From the NCBI RefSeq assembly GCF_003860585.1, contig NZ_CP034159.1, positions 1,240,001 through 1,304,000 of the forward strand: a stretch of 64,000 nucleotides of DNA, read 5' to 3'. Source of the stretch: Kaistella carnis (GTDB lineage Bacteria > Bacteroidota > Bacteroidia > Flavobacteriales > Weeksellaceae). Shown here in pieces: positions 16,603 to 27,100 of this stretch (positions are counted from its first letter, which is position 1; the number at the start of each line of letters is the position of its first letter). A program made the position numbers and the translations under genes. The notes below the pieces were generated by a model. It was not told the origin of the DNA, did not search any database, and saw only the letters and a program-made list of their open reading frames with translations.

Positions 16603-18636
16603 TTATTTCATTAATTCTGAAAGAGCGATTTCGAAAGCATTTTTATTATCGGAATGATCGATAATTGTATAACTTTCCTTTTCGTCATACTGGTCTTTTC
16701 CGTCATATTCAAAGTCTGCGAAAACAGAGTCATTCTCAGTTTTCTGAACAAAGCCATTTCCTAAAACCAATCCTATTTTTCCGTGATCTCCAAAAAAATA
16801 CTCTTTCAACAATGGAATAATATTTTTATAAAATGACTTGATAATTGAATTTTCATCTTTATGTAAAAAGTAAGCGTGACCGATTGAATGGTCACTATCT
16901 AATAATTTTTCTATTCTTAGATTAATTCTTTTTAAAATATCAGATAATTTAAAACCGTAGACTTCATCTTGCAAATCCTCAAGATGATACAAAGGTGGCA
17001 TTTCTTCAAAAACAAATCTTCGTCTGAGTGCAGAATCCAATGCTTCCACACTTCGGTCGGCGGTATTCATAGTTCCGATAATATAGAGATTGGAAGGTAC
17101 ACCAAAGGGTTTTTTGCTATATGGCAAAATAATTTCTAGCTCTTCGGGCATCCCAATCCTTTTATCTTCTTCAATCAAAGTAATTAATTCCCCAAAAATT
17201 TGCGAAACGTTTCCACGATTGATTTCATCGATGATAAGAACACAAGGTTGATTAGACGGAATGTATTGTTTATTGGTGTGATTATTTTTCAACCAATTAT
17301 TTATATAATTTAATACAGACCAATATGCTGTAGAATTCATACCTCCGATCACTTCTCGAAACTCTTTATCTATGTTTTTTACAACAGTTAAATTTTGTAT
17401 TTTTTCCTGAAGTTTCTTCATTCTATTGAATGAAACTACATATTCTTTTTCTCCAAGATTATTTGTAAGTCTAAGATTTCCATTTTCGGTTAAATCTTTT
17501 ACTAAAAAACCCTCCTTAGATGATAATGTATTTAGAAAAAATTTGTCATTTGTTTCACTTTTTGTGATTAGACTTTCCCATGCATCTTCAAAAGTAAAAC
17601 CGTAATTATCCGAAACGGTATGTTCATTCTTGCAATTTTCTGCAATCTTTTTAAAAATTCCCTCATGCACATTATAAATAACGGTACGGGAACCGTCTAT
17701 TCCATCTTCAATTTCCGGTTTTATTCCTTCAATAAAATCTTCATAACTCATACTTTGATGAAAAGTAGTAAAGACTATTCTTCCGTCTACAACATAATCT
17801 TTAAATCTATTATGCAACGTAATTCTTCCCTCATTTAATTCTTCATCTGATAAATCTTCGTCTGTTTTACCTTCAATAATTGCCAATGACTTATTAATAG
17901 TGTTATAAGTTTTACCTGTTCCAGGTGGGCCGTAAAGAATTTGATTCAATGGAATATTAGGGTTTATAATAAAATCAACAAATAATTCTTCCTCATCTTC
18001 CTTTTTCTCACCCTTACTTTTTTCAATGTATTTTTGGTCAGAATATTTCTCAATTCTATCATGCATTTTAGAAATCATTTTCTTTTGATCTTCTTTAGAA
18101 AATTTATCTCCAATGAAATCAGGATTATTAGATTTGAAAAGTGCAAGTTGCTCATCAATCATTGGAATTATTTTATTGATCATATTTTCAAGATCATCTT
18201 TCATTTCTTCAAAATCTGAATATTTTGGCGTAGAATAAGCACCAAAGAATTCCATTTTATTTTTATCCGAACCTACATAAACATTGTCAAAATCGCTTTT
18301 AACTTTTTCTTTTAAGCTTCTGATGAATTCTAACGCAAGTCTATTCTGCTTATCATGTGGTGTTTTAGTCTGATTAAACTGTACAAAAAACTCAATTTTT
18401 TTCTTTCGCAGATCAATTACTAAATTAATGAGATCACCCGAAGATCCTGGGTAAGCAACTGGAATAAACCAAAAAGTTGTGGAAAAGTATTTTGACTTTT
18501 CTGTTCCTATAAAGTAATTTAACTCTGCACCTTTGTTCGCTTTCTGGCGTAAAGAAAAAGTAAAATTTTGATCTCTATCATGTTTAGCTTTTAACCAATC
18601 ATAAACTTTTATTTGCAAATCTTTATATAAACTCAT
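16603..18636 (-). CDS. mcrB: McrB-type AAA+ GTPase with N-terminal recognition domain
   Basis: A 677-residue protein. The first roughly 220 residues form a separate domain (FTFSLRQKANKGAELNYFIG; FFVQFNQTKTPHD) that would read the modified base or sequence and is unlike E. coli McrB. The AAA+ domain follows: Walker A GPPGTGKTYNT (about residue 240), Walker B CVLIIDEINRGN, sensor NTADRSVEALDSALRRRF. The MNTADRS motif is the McrB GTPase signature. Together with McrC it makes a type IV restriction system. It lies 20 bases downstream of hsdR. Confidence 0.9.
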   Translation of the reverse strand: MSLYKDLQIKVYDWLKAKHDRDQNFTFSLRQKANKGAELNYFIGTEKSKYFSTTFWFIPVAYPGSSGDLINLVIDLRKKKIEFFVQFNQTKTPHDKQNRLALEFIRSLKEKVKSDFDNVYVGSDKNKMEFFGAYSTPKYSDFEEMKDDLENMINKIIPMIDEQLALFKSNNPDFIGDKFSKEDQKKMISKMHDRIEKYSDQKYIEKSKGEKKEDEEELFVDFIINPNIPLNQILYGPPGTGKTYNTINKSLAIIEGKTDEDLSDEELNEGRITLHNRFKDYVVDGRIVFTTFHQSMSYEDFIEGIKPEIEDGIDGSRTVIYNVHEGIFKKIAENCKNEHTVSDNYGFTFEDAWESLITKSETNDKFFLNTLSSKEGFLVKDLTENGNLRLTNNLGEKEYVVSFNRMKKLQEKIQNLTVVKNIDKEFREVIGGMNSTAYWSVLNYINNWLKNNHTNKQYIPSNQPCVLIIDEINRGNVSQIFGELITLIEEDKRIGMPEELEIILPYSKKPFGVPSNLYIIGTMNTADRSVEALDSALRRRFVFEEMPPLYHLEDLQDEVYGFKLSDILKRINLRIEKLLDSDHSIGHAYFLHKDENSIIKSFYKNIIPLLKEYFFGDHGKIGLVLGNGFVQKTENDSVFADFEYDGKDQYDEKESYTIIDHSDNKNAFEIALSELMK

Positions 18637-18656
18637 TTTAATATTTTCTATATTAA

Positions 18657-21600
18657 TTACCTATTCTTCTTAAAATTCTCCGCCTGCTCCAACACATTTT
18701 TATACACGTCGTCTTGTGTTATTGGTGGGTAACCAAATTGATGAAGTTTTACAATGATATCCATTTTTAACTGCGCTTTGATATCGTCTCTTTCACTCCA
18801 GTCCGGATATTTTGCAGCATCATCTACAATGTGTTTTATTTCACGGGCTAATTCCCGCATTTTCTCCTGGTCAAATTCAAAACCATACTGACGGCAGATG
18901 GCGTCAAGAATGTCATAGAAGGCTTTTTCCTCATAATCAATTCCCAGATCTTCAAATGAGGCCATCTCCTTTCGCAACTCTAAAATCAAATCTAAAATTT
19001 GTTCCGACGTATCGGTTTGAATTCCGTCATAATCTAAAATATCGCGCTCACTTCGCTCATTGTAGCGGTTGATGATACTTTGTAGGCGGGCAGAAAATTC
19101 GATACCCTTCATTTTATTTACTTTTTTAAAATCCGAAATAGTCTGTTTTAATAATCGCTCCAGAATTTTAATTTTGGTATTTGGCAATTCCAGTTGGCTG
19201 ATCTTTTCTAAAAACTTATCATTAAACAAATCAATTGCGTTGGCTTTATTATCATCCAATTTGAAAATTTCTTCTACCCCTTCAGAAATAATGGCATCTT
19301 CTACCATCTTGCTTACTTTTTCATTCATCTGGGCAGTATCGGGAGCTTCGCCTTTGGTTAATTTTACGACAATGGATTTGATGGCAAAATAGAAATGGAT
19401 CTCATCAATTTCCCGTTCTGTAAAATCATTTGCACCACATGCTAAATTGTAAGCACTTTTTAATTTCTTGGTTACTTCTACAAAAAATTGTTCTGATTTT
19501 TCAGTTTGCAAAACGAGTTCAGACGCTTTGTTCAGGCATTGCAACTGATCCACAGGATTTCCCTCAAAATATTTTGAAGAATCGAATTGATAGAAAAACT
19601 GGCGAAGCAAATCCAATTGATCTTTAATCAGAATAATGGCTTTATCAATATCTTCGAAATCATCGGCTGCACTGGAATTGAACATTCCTAAGGCATGATT
19701 CAAGTTCTTTTTAATCCCGATGTAATCTACCACAAGACCTTTATCTTTCCCTTCATATTTTCGATTCACCCGAGAAATAGTCTGGATAAGATTATGCGTT
19801 TGCAATGGTTTGTCAATATAAATGGTATCCAAAAACGGCACATCGAAACCTGTGAGCCACATATCAACGACAATTGCTATTTTAAAGTTGGAATGAAGCT
19901 GTTTAAACTGAAGGTCTAAATCTTTTCGGCCTTCTTTATTTCCTAATAGATTCCACAAATCTTCGTCGTCATCCTTATTACGGGTCATGACCATTTTGAT
20001 GCGTTCGATAGGCGCCACTTCCTTTTGCTCTTTTGGAGAAAGGTGATCAGGTGTTTTCACTTCATTCCAGTCAGGACGAAGTGCAATAACTTCCTTAAAT
20101 AATTTATAGGCAATTTCTCTGGAGGCGCATACAAACATAACTTTGCCTGCGACAGTAGCATTTTCAGCCAGCCTATTTTTGTAATGGGTCACGAAATCCT
20201 GTGCGATGGCTTTTATACGATCTCTGTCTCCTAAAACGACTTCCATTCTGGCAATAGCTTGCTGACTTGCTTCCACATGATATTCCGAAGCGCCTTCCGC
20301 TACTGCATTTTCATAATATTTTTCAATCTCTACCACTTTTGAATGATCGAGATTTACTTTGGCAGCGCGTCCTTCATAGACCAAACGTACGGTAATTTCA
20401 TCATTTACCGATTCAAACATGGTGTATGCATCCACTACCTCTCCGAAGACGGTGAGGGTTTTATCTATCGGTGTTCCGGTAAATCCTACATAGGTTGCAT
20501 TGGGTAATGAATCATGTAAATATTTGGCAAAACCGTAAGATTTTGTAACGCCGTTTTCGTCAATCTTCACTTTCAAGTCCAAGTTCACCTGACTGCGGTG
20601 TGCTTCATCAGAAATACAGATAATATTGGTTCTGTCCGAAAGTATTTCCAAATCCTCTTCGAACTTTTGTACCGTGGTCAGGAAAACGCCGCCGCTTTCT
20701 CTCCCTCGCAATCGGGATCTTAAGTCCGCACGAGAAGTGATGTTGATGATATTTTCATCACCGATAAAATCCTTAGCGTTAGTGAAATCTTTTGATAACT
20801 GATCATCAAGATCGGTTCGGTCTGATATAATCACAATCGTAGGACTTGAAAATAAGGTAGAACGCATGAGCAAACGAGCCAGAAATAACATGGTGTAACT
20901 TTTCCCACATCCGGTCGCGCCAAAATAAGTTCCCCCTTTTCCATCACCTTCAGGTTTGCGGTGTTTCAATATATTCTTAAAGAGTTTATTTGCTGCATAA
21001 TATTGTGGATATCTGCTCAGGATTTTCAGTTCATGTTTTGAAGTATCCGGGAACAGGATAAAATGATGAATGATATCGCACAACCTTTCCTGATTCATCA
21101 TTCCGTGAACAATAGAAGTTGTGGTATCAATACCGGTTAAAGCTTTTTTCTCGTCGCCGGTAATTTTATTCCAGCCATAGAAAAACTGGTAGGAAGAGAA
21201 TATTGTTCCGGCTTTGTTATTTACGCCGTCGCTGATGACGCAAAAAGCATTGTATTTCATCAGCTCCGGAATATCTCTTCTGTACCTTTTTGTTAATTGC
21301 TTGAAGGCATTATGGATGCTAATATCTTCTTCGATGGTGGTTTTGAATTCGAAAACAACCACCGGAATTCCGTTGATATAGATAATCAAATCTGGGATAC
21401 GGAGTTCTTTGCCCTGTATTTCTAACTGATTGACAATTTTAAAAGAATTATTTTTTGCTAAAGTTTCCGGATCTATATCCAGATACCGAATATGTAAATC
21501 TTTTTTAGATGGATCATTCCGCTTGAAAATTAATCCGTCTGCCAGTAATTTGCAAATGTATTTATTGCTCTCATATAGGTTTGAGGCAGATTGAAAAGCC

Positions 21601-21797
21601 AGCTCGTTGATGATTGTTTCCAGTTCAAGATCCTCTAAATCCGGATAACGGTTCAGCAAAAATTTACGCAGGTCTTCTTTAATCAATACTTCCTGATTGT
21701 TTTTGCGCTGGATATGCTGACCAGAAACGTAGGTGTATCTTTCAGTTTTCAGAAGATGGATGAACGCCTGTTCGAGTTTAGATTCGGTGTATTTCAT
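18657..21797 (-). CDS. hsdR: Type I restriction enzyme R subunit
   Basis: A 1046-residue HsdR. N-terminal PD-(D/E)XK nuclease: LRIPDLIIYINGIPVVVFEFKTT (about residues 131-153). SF2 translocase: Walker A GATGCGKSYTM (293-303), CISDEAHRSQ, and later WLTGFDVPFLDTIYIDKPL with QTISRVNRKYEGK. C-terminal helical domain for contact with HsdM. It is full length with all motifs. Unusually it is separated from hsdM and hsdS by five other genes on the same strand. It starts 6 bases behind the AbiEii-like gene. Confidence 0.93.
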   Translation of the reverse strand: MKYTESKLEQAFIHLLKTERYTYVSGQHIQRKNNQEVLIKEDLRKFLLNRYPDLEDLELETIINELAFQSASNLYESNKYICKLLADGLIFKRNDPSKKDLHIRYLDIDPETLAKNNSFKIVNQLEIQGKELRIPDLIIYINGIPVVVFEFKTTIEEDISIHNAFKQLTKRYRRDIPELMKYNAFCVISDGVNNKAGTIFSSYQFFYGWNKITGDEKKALTGIDTTTSIVHGMMNQERLCDIIHHFILFPDTSKHELKILSRYPQYYAANKLFKNILKHRKPEGDGKGGTYFGATGCGKSYTMLFLARLLMRSTLFSSPTIVIISDRTDLDDQLSKDFTNAKDFIGDENIINITSRADLRSRLRGRESGGVFLTTVQKFEEDLEILSDRTNIICISDEAHRSQVNLDLKVKIDENGVTKSYGFAKYLHDSLPNATYVGFTGTPIDKTLTVFGEVVDAYTMFESVNDEITVRLVYEGRAAKVNLDHSKVVEIEKYYENAVAEGASEYHVEASQQAIARMEVVLGDRDRIKAIAQDFVTHYKNRLAENATVAGKVMFVCASREIAYKLFKEVIALRPDWNEVKTPDHLSPKEQKEVAPIERIKMVMTRNKDDDEDLWNLLGNKEGRKDLDLQFKQLHSNFKIAIVVDMWLTGFDVPFLDTIYIDKPLQTHNLIQTISRVNRKYEGKDKGLVVDYIGIKKNLNHALGMFNSSAADDFEDIDKAIILIKDQLDLLRQFFYQFDSSKYFEGNPVDQLQCLNKASELVLQTEKSEQFFVEVTKKLKSAYNLACGANDFTEREIDEIHFYFAIKSIVVKLTKGEAPDTAQMNEKVSKMVEDAIISEGVEEIFKLDDNKANAIDLFNDKFLEKISQLELPNTKIKILERLLKQTISDFKKVNKMKGIEFSARLQSIINRYNERSERDILDYDGIQTDTSEQILDLILELRKEMASFEDLGIDYEEKAFYDILDAICRQYGFEFDQEKMRELAREIKHIVDDAAKYPDWSERDDIKAQLKMDIIVKLHQFGYPPITQDDVYKNVLEQAENFKKNR

Positions 21798-21803
21798 AAT
21801 TCG

Positions 21804-22799
21804 TTAGACTTTATTAAATCGATCTTGAATGGTCTTTATCCGTTCCAGCAATTTTTCCCACGGCAGACTTTCTCCAGCAATCATATTTTCCTGCATTGTT
21901 TTGTAGTCGGCTTCCCAGTTTTTGAGTACTTCAGCAGGAGGCAAAATGCTTAATTTCCCTTTTTCGTGATTGGAATAATCGATTCCACGTAGTGGCGTAA
22001 TCGTTTTTCTATGGTGAACGATTGTTTCGAAAAGTTCATGATCACGTATAGCAGTTTCACCATATTCTGTGTCCATGATTTTCTCTAAATCATAAAGATG
22101 TCTTGTAAGACGATCGGTTCGGATTTTATCTCTTTGTTTTGAAAACTCTTCATGTAATAATAAAGTTTTTTCAATAAAAGTTCTGGTGGGAATCACTACT
22201 TGAACATCAAAACTTGGCTCAGAAAATGGAAGTTCAGCATATTGCTCATCAATAAATGAGAGTACAGGTTTTTTTTCCATGGGTTCAGTCAAAGATCTTG
22301 CACCCATTTCCAATAGCACCCGTTGCTGGATATAAGCATTGCTGACAGGCACCACAGAGTTATAATAAACTTCCAAAGTATTTGGATCACTTGTGTCATC
22401 AATTACTTCATTGTATTTGATATCATACTGACTATTATCAATTCCTAAATTTGACAGCTGAAGTATAAGTTCTTCACGGAATTCATTAATAATAAATCCA
22501 CCAGATGCTTTTCTTAATTTCTTAATCTTTGATTTTGAATCCAATTCCTCAAATCCTAATAAGTGCCTGTCGATAATTAAGTCTATATCTTCCGAAAAAC
22601 GATCGATCAGATTATAAACTTTACTTAATGAAGTTCCGCCTTTGAAGATAATAGAATCTGCGTATTGAGATTGGAAAACAGCTTTAAGGATGATACAAAC
22701 CCACCAGTCTTTTTCAATAACAAATGCGGGCAAAGCTAAAGCGCTTCCTGCCTGCTCTAAAATCTGAATTTTTTGTTTTTCCTCGAGATTAATCCACAT
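21804..22799 (-). CDS. AbiEii/AbiGii-type nucleotidyltransferase toxin
   Basis: A 331-residue protein of the AbiEii family. The nucleotidyltransferase signature is IIFKGGTSLSKVYNLIDRFSEDIDLII (GG[S/T] then D-x-D). The partner upstream encodes an AbiEi-like protein and overlaps by 11 bases. AbiE systems act as type IV toxin-antitoxin modules giving abortive infection; related MenT toxins nucleotidylate tRNA acceptor ends. All catalytic residues appear intact. Confidence 0.88.
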   Translation of the reverse strand: MWINLEEKQKIQILEQAGSALALPAFVIEKDWWVCIILKAVFQSQYADSIIFKGGTSLSKVYNLIDRFSEDIDLIIDRHLLGFEELDSKSKIKKLRKASGGFIINEFREELILQLSNLGIDNSQYDIKYNEVIDDTSDPNTLEVYYNSVVPVSNAYIQQRVLLEMGARSLTEPMEKKPVLSFIDEQYAELPFSEPSFDVQVVIPTRTFIEKTLLLHEEFSKQRDKIRTDRLTRHLYDLEKIMDTEYGETAIRDHELFETIVHHRKTITPLRGIDYSNHEKGKLSILPPAEVLKNWEADYKTMQENMIAGESLPWEKLLERIKTIQDRFNKV

Positions 22800-23403
22800 C
22801 CTTTGTTGATTGATAAAGGTTATTTATATTTTTCTGAATCCAAACCGGAGCGTATTTCAATTGTGACTTTATCGTTTCTTTAGTTAATTTTTTAACTGCA
22901 GGTTTAATTCGATGTAGAAAATCAGCTGACACTTCTTTTTGGCCAATTTCTTTGAAAGCTTGAACGATGAGATGTAATAATTCATCTTTGATCGCAAAAC
23001 TTTTTGGAGTTGTTCTTTTAAATCTAACAGAACGTTTTCCTATTTTTATTTCTCTGGGTGAGCCATCGGTTAGATATACTGCTTTTAAGGGTACCTGACT
23101 GCTTAATCCTAAAAGGAAAAGTGCTAAAACACCAGTTGGGGCAATTAGAGATTTGTCTCTCTTGGCAATTTCTTTAGCAACCTCTTCGGTGTTAGGATAA
23201 ACAGTTCCTAATAAAGAATCTATTTTAGGTTTTAAGTAGATGCCATGCGCAATTCTTTCTAAAACACCTTCTTTCTCCAAACGGGAAAGCACCTGACGAA
23301 TATTTTCAGATGAACCATATTTTGAGAAATCATCAGCGAAAAATAATTCGCCACGTGATGATTTCATAATCTTATTTTCTATTTGACTTTTAGAGGTTTC
23401 CAT
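22789..23403 (-). CDS. AbiEi-like antitoxin/regulator (DUF6088 type)
   Basis: A 204-residue protein with an N-terminal winged HTH (FFADDFSKYGSSENIRQVLSRLEKEGVLERIAHGIYLKPK), then APTGVLALFLLGLSSQVPLKAVYLTDGSPREIKIGKRSVRFKRTTPK, which is the DUF6088/AbiEi C-terminal pattern. In characterised AbiE systems the wHTH domain binds inverted repeats in its own promoter. A 13-bp perfect inverted repeat lies directly upstream here. It overlaps the toxin gene by 11 bases. Confidence 0.85.
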   Translation of the reverse strand: METSKSQIENKIMKSSRGELFFADDFSKYGSSENIRQVLSRLEKEGVLERIAHGIYLKPKIDSLLGTVYPNTEEVAKEIAKRDKSLIAPTGVLALFLLGLSSQVPLKAVYLTDGSPREIKIGKRSVRFKRTTPKSFAIKDELLHLIVQAFKEIGQKEVSADFLHRIKPAVKKLTKETIKSQLKYAPVWIQKNINNLYQSTKDVD

Positions 23404-23419
23404 TGATTTTTAAAAATGA

Positions 23420-23454
23420 ATCTGTCACAAATTTAGTAAATATTTGTGACAGAT
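23420..23454. promoter_or_regulatory. 13-bp inverted repeat upstream of the AbiE pair
   Basis: ATCTGTCACAAAT (23420-23432) and ATTTGTGACAGAT (23442-23454) are perfect inverted repeats with a 9-base spacer, starting 17 bases before the AbiEi ATG. This is the expected place for an AbiEi operator. Most of it recurs at 24124 upstream of the DUF3024 gene's other flank. The rest of the 331-base gap 23404-23734 holds a second inverted repeat, ATAACAC-N11-GTGTTAT (23523-23547), and no gene. Confidence 0.6.
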
Positions 23455-23734
23455 CTAGTATTCTATTTTAAATTCGGTGTACTTCACTCTTAACTTCTGT
23501 ATGTTCTATTTTTGGCTTTTTTATAACACATCTTCTTAACGTGTTATGATTTTCGCTGTTTTGTAACATGTCTGAAGAAGGGTTTTTTTATTGCAATTCT
23601 TTATAACCTACTTTAAGTAAGAAATCTGTTTCTGAATATTCTATACAAAATAGATAGATTACAATGTGCTTATTTATCCGTATTTTGGAAAATAAGAAGT
23701 TTTATGGTTTATTTTATTTTTATTTAAAAGATGC

Positions 23735-24079
23735 TTATCCGAAAAAGCAAGAATGGGCATCTTCTTTTATTACGTTTAGCAACTCTTGTAGATTGGTAGC
23801 GGTAGGAAAAGGTTCGTAAATTTCCCACTTTCCTGTACCACGCATCCAATATAGTTTGTATTCTTTTTGTGTTTTTGTATAACGGATTTTTGCAAACTCT
23901 GTATTCATCAACTCTTCTGGATGATCCCATTTTGGGCGAATCTCAAATAGAATAGCGGTATTATTTTGCCAGGAATAACCAATGTCAACCTGTTTACGGA
24001 TTTCTAGATCCTGCGGACGTAGAGTTTCTATAAAGGTTTTTAAATACTGTTCTTGGATATTTATATTTTTTTGCTCCAT
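23735..24079 (-). CDS. DUF3024 domain protein
   Basis: A 114-residue protein matching the DUF3024 pattern: E-I-R-P-x-W-x-x-P-x-x-x-x-x-x-x-F-A-K-I-R-Y-x-x-x-x-x-x-Y-x-L-Y-W-M-R-g-x-x-K-W-x-x-Y. These small proteins are common and have no known activity. It is flanked on both sides by a near-identical repeat of about 55 bases (23431-23486 and 24124-24177), so it looks like an inserted cassette between the AbiE and KAP genes. Confidence 0.8.
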   Translation of the reverse strand: MEQKNINIQEQYLKTFIETLRPQDLEIRKQVDIGYSWQNNTAILFEIRPKWDHPEELMNTEFAKIRYTKTQKEYKLYWMRGTGKWEIYEPFPTATNLQELLNVIKEDAHSCFFG

Positions 24080-24123
24080 CTCTATTTTTTTTAATTCAAC
24101 TACTTAATGATGAGAGTACTAAA

Positions 24124-24177
24124 ATTTAGTAAATATTTGCGACAGATTTAGTATTCTTTTTCTGATTGGTGTATTCA
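24124..24177. repeat. Second copy of the AbiE-upstream repeat
   Basis: ATTTAGTAAATATTTGCGAC followed by AGATTTAGTATTC closely matches 23431-23466 with two substitutions there, and weaker identity continues to the end (GGTGTATTC against GGTGTACTTC). The two direct copies bracket the DUF3024 gene. Confidence 0.65.
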
Positions 24178-24178
24178 T

Positions 24179-27100
24179 TTATTCTTTAGCTCTTCTAATA
24201 CCAATATCTTTTGCTATTTCTTCTAATTTAGAACTATCTCCTCTCTTTTCGTTTAAGATATTTCTGAAACCTTCTTTTTGAGAAGAAGTGGTACTTTGAT
24301 ATAAATTCTTAATGAATAGTTTATTTTCCAATAAGATATCTATAAATTCTCCATCATTTAAAAAGCCATTTTTAATAATAGTTCTGAAAATATCTAATGA
24401 ACTATCCAAAATATTATAATTTATAAAAATTGGAAGAATCCTTTTAGCTGTTTCCAGATCTAATTCTATTTGATTACTTAGAAATTGATCTCTGATATCT
24501 TTCAAAGTATTAACAATTGATAATTTTGAATTATTACTCTCATATTTAAGTAATATTTTCCACCAATTTTCGTCAGCTTCACCTTTTTCAATTTTATCCA
24601 AAAGTCGCTTCTTAAAAACATCAAGAGAGGATTGGGTTAGTGAATCACCAGATAAAAACTGAAAGTATCTAAAATGTATATCTGTATCGGCATCAAAAAC
24701 AATGTTATAATCTTCATCATTTAGCCCATTAAATTCTGTGTTAAATTTATCTATAAAACTTTTTGAAATTGAGAATTGATCATAGGTAAAACAGTCTTCA
24801 ATAAATATATCATCTAATTCGTCTAATTTTAATTTAGTTTTATCAACTGGCCATCTATCAAGTTCTTTTAGTAACGCTTCACCCGGTACATCTAATGATT
24901 CTTTTATTATTTTATATTTTTCGATAAGGTTATAAATATTTGCTGCTTTCGTCATTGGAGAATTCGAAAAAAGTGTGAGAACAATTTCCTTAAATAAAAG
25001 GCTTCCCTTAAAATGCCCTGAACTTAAAAGCAAGTCCCCATATGAGATGTAGTTGAGAATTGTGTTTCCAATTTCTATAGCTTTTACCTCATCATCACTA
25101 GCCATAATAGTATTAAAGGTACTTACATAAGAACTATTAAATTCCACTCCTTTGGCAATATACATGGCAATAAATTCATTCATCACAGGTAGTAATGATG
25201 AAACATTATTAGCATAAAAGGAATAAATCTTGGTATCATCTAAAAATTCTTTTAAAAATGTACTCTCACCATTAGTTGTTTCCTTTATTTTTAAGAAAAT
25301 ATCATTAGTTTTTTGGGCATTGTTTTGATCAATAGTTGTAATCAGATTCTCCTTTAAATGTAAGGAATAATCAGAAAGTTCAAAATTCTCACATAAAACA
25401 TCTGTATGATTCAATTTCAAAATATCATCCATTATTAGTGCTGACATGTGAGCATCGACTTCTTTATTGCTACCAGATAATTTATATTTTGCATAATCAA
25501 CTCCTTTATTTTCGATAACCTGAATTAAATTTTCGGCAGTTAGATTTTTAGAACGTAACAGCGGCAAGATTCTCTCCTCACCTAACACTTCAATTAACCT
25601 GTCTATAAGAGAAACGTATTCCAATGTATTTGATTCGTCGATTAGACCACTATATTCAACTAATAACTTTTGTAAGTATTGATCATCATCATAATTCTCA
25701 AGCAGAAGTAACTGCCACTCTTCGATCACGAGCTTTTCAACCTTAATTTCTTTATTAACTATTTTATAGTAGAAGGTTTCCCATGCTTGCGAAATTTGAG
25801 AAGTTGAAATACCTGTCTCATTTTCAATTTGACACAACGTTTTAATGGGATTTTCTAAAACTTCCAAATCCATAATTACCGAACTAAATATAGAATCTGC
25901 GAAATCTGATTTGCAAATAGAATTAAATTTCTCAATATCATTTTTATTTAGAGCTTCTTTCAATTCTTGAGTATAAATTAATTCAACAGCATCTTCAACA
26001 TCAATATGATAAACGATACCAGTTAATTGCTTTCCAAAATTAGAATCATTATCATATATTGATTTTAGTCCACTTAGGTAATCAAGGACAGTAATCGCTA
26101 ATAATGGATTGTGCAAAATTTCATCTTTTTTCAATACAAATATTGCGATATATCTTTCTTTAAAATTTTCATCTAAAAGTTTGATTGTCAAAATCTCATT
26201 AATGAAAGCAATAATCTCTCGCGGAGTTATCCTCTTACACAAAAATTCATAAATTTGTATTACCAATCGTAATTCTTCTTCTTCAAAATTGTGAAAAGCA
26301 TTTTTCCATTGATTTTGAAAAAATTGCTTCCAGTCAGACATAATAGGCGGCGTAACTCTAAAAACAATATCAAATGTTTTGTTCACATAATCATCACCAA
26401 ATGTCTTATCTTTTCCATCAGGATTTAATTCTTTAAAAGCATTCTGGATATGTTCTCTATCAAATGGAAGTATAACTTTGATATTTTGATAATTCTTTTC
26501 CGCAAAAAATATATGAATGGACGACCATATATTTTGAATATGTTTTTTTGGCAATCTGTCAAAATTGTCAAAAACTAAAACTATTTTTTTATTTAAATCC
26601 CCATCGATTTCTTCCATCCATTTTTGAAAATCTCTAACCGAAGGTTGGTTTTCCGAAATCGTTTCAATTTTTGTTTCTTCTTTTTGTTTATTAGTGTACA
26701 CTTGAAAAGTTTCTTCTGCAGCAAAGCGAAATGATTTACAAAATCCCTTTTTATTTTTCCAACTCCTAAAAACATTATAAAAATAAATTCCAAAAACGAT
26801 TAGTACAGGAAATGTAACCAAAACTAATTTCCAAAACCAAGATTCGATCTGAAGAAAATCTTTTAAAGAATCTTTGAACACATTTACAGTCGGGATGTAA
26901 ATTATTGATAATAGACTAAAAATAAATCCAACACTTAAATATGGTTGATTAACCGTAGTAGTCTCTTTAGAATTTGCAAGAAGTATCTTCAACTTATCAT
27001 CCCAATTTTTTTTATCACTTTTCTTAAGAACGTCCTTTTCATTTTTAATAAATTCAGTTAGTTCAACTAAGATTGCTTTCCTTTGCTCATCTTCTTGATG

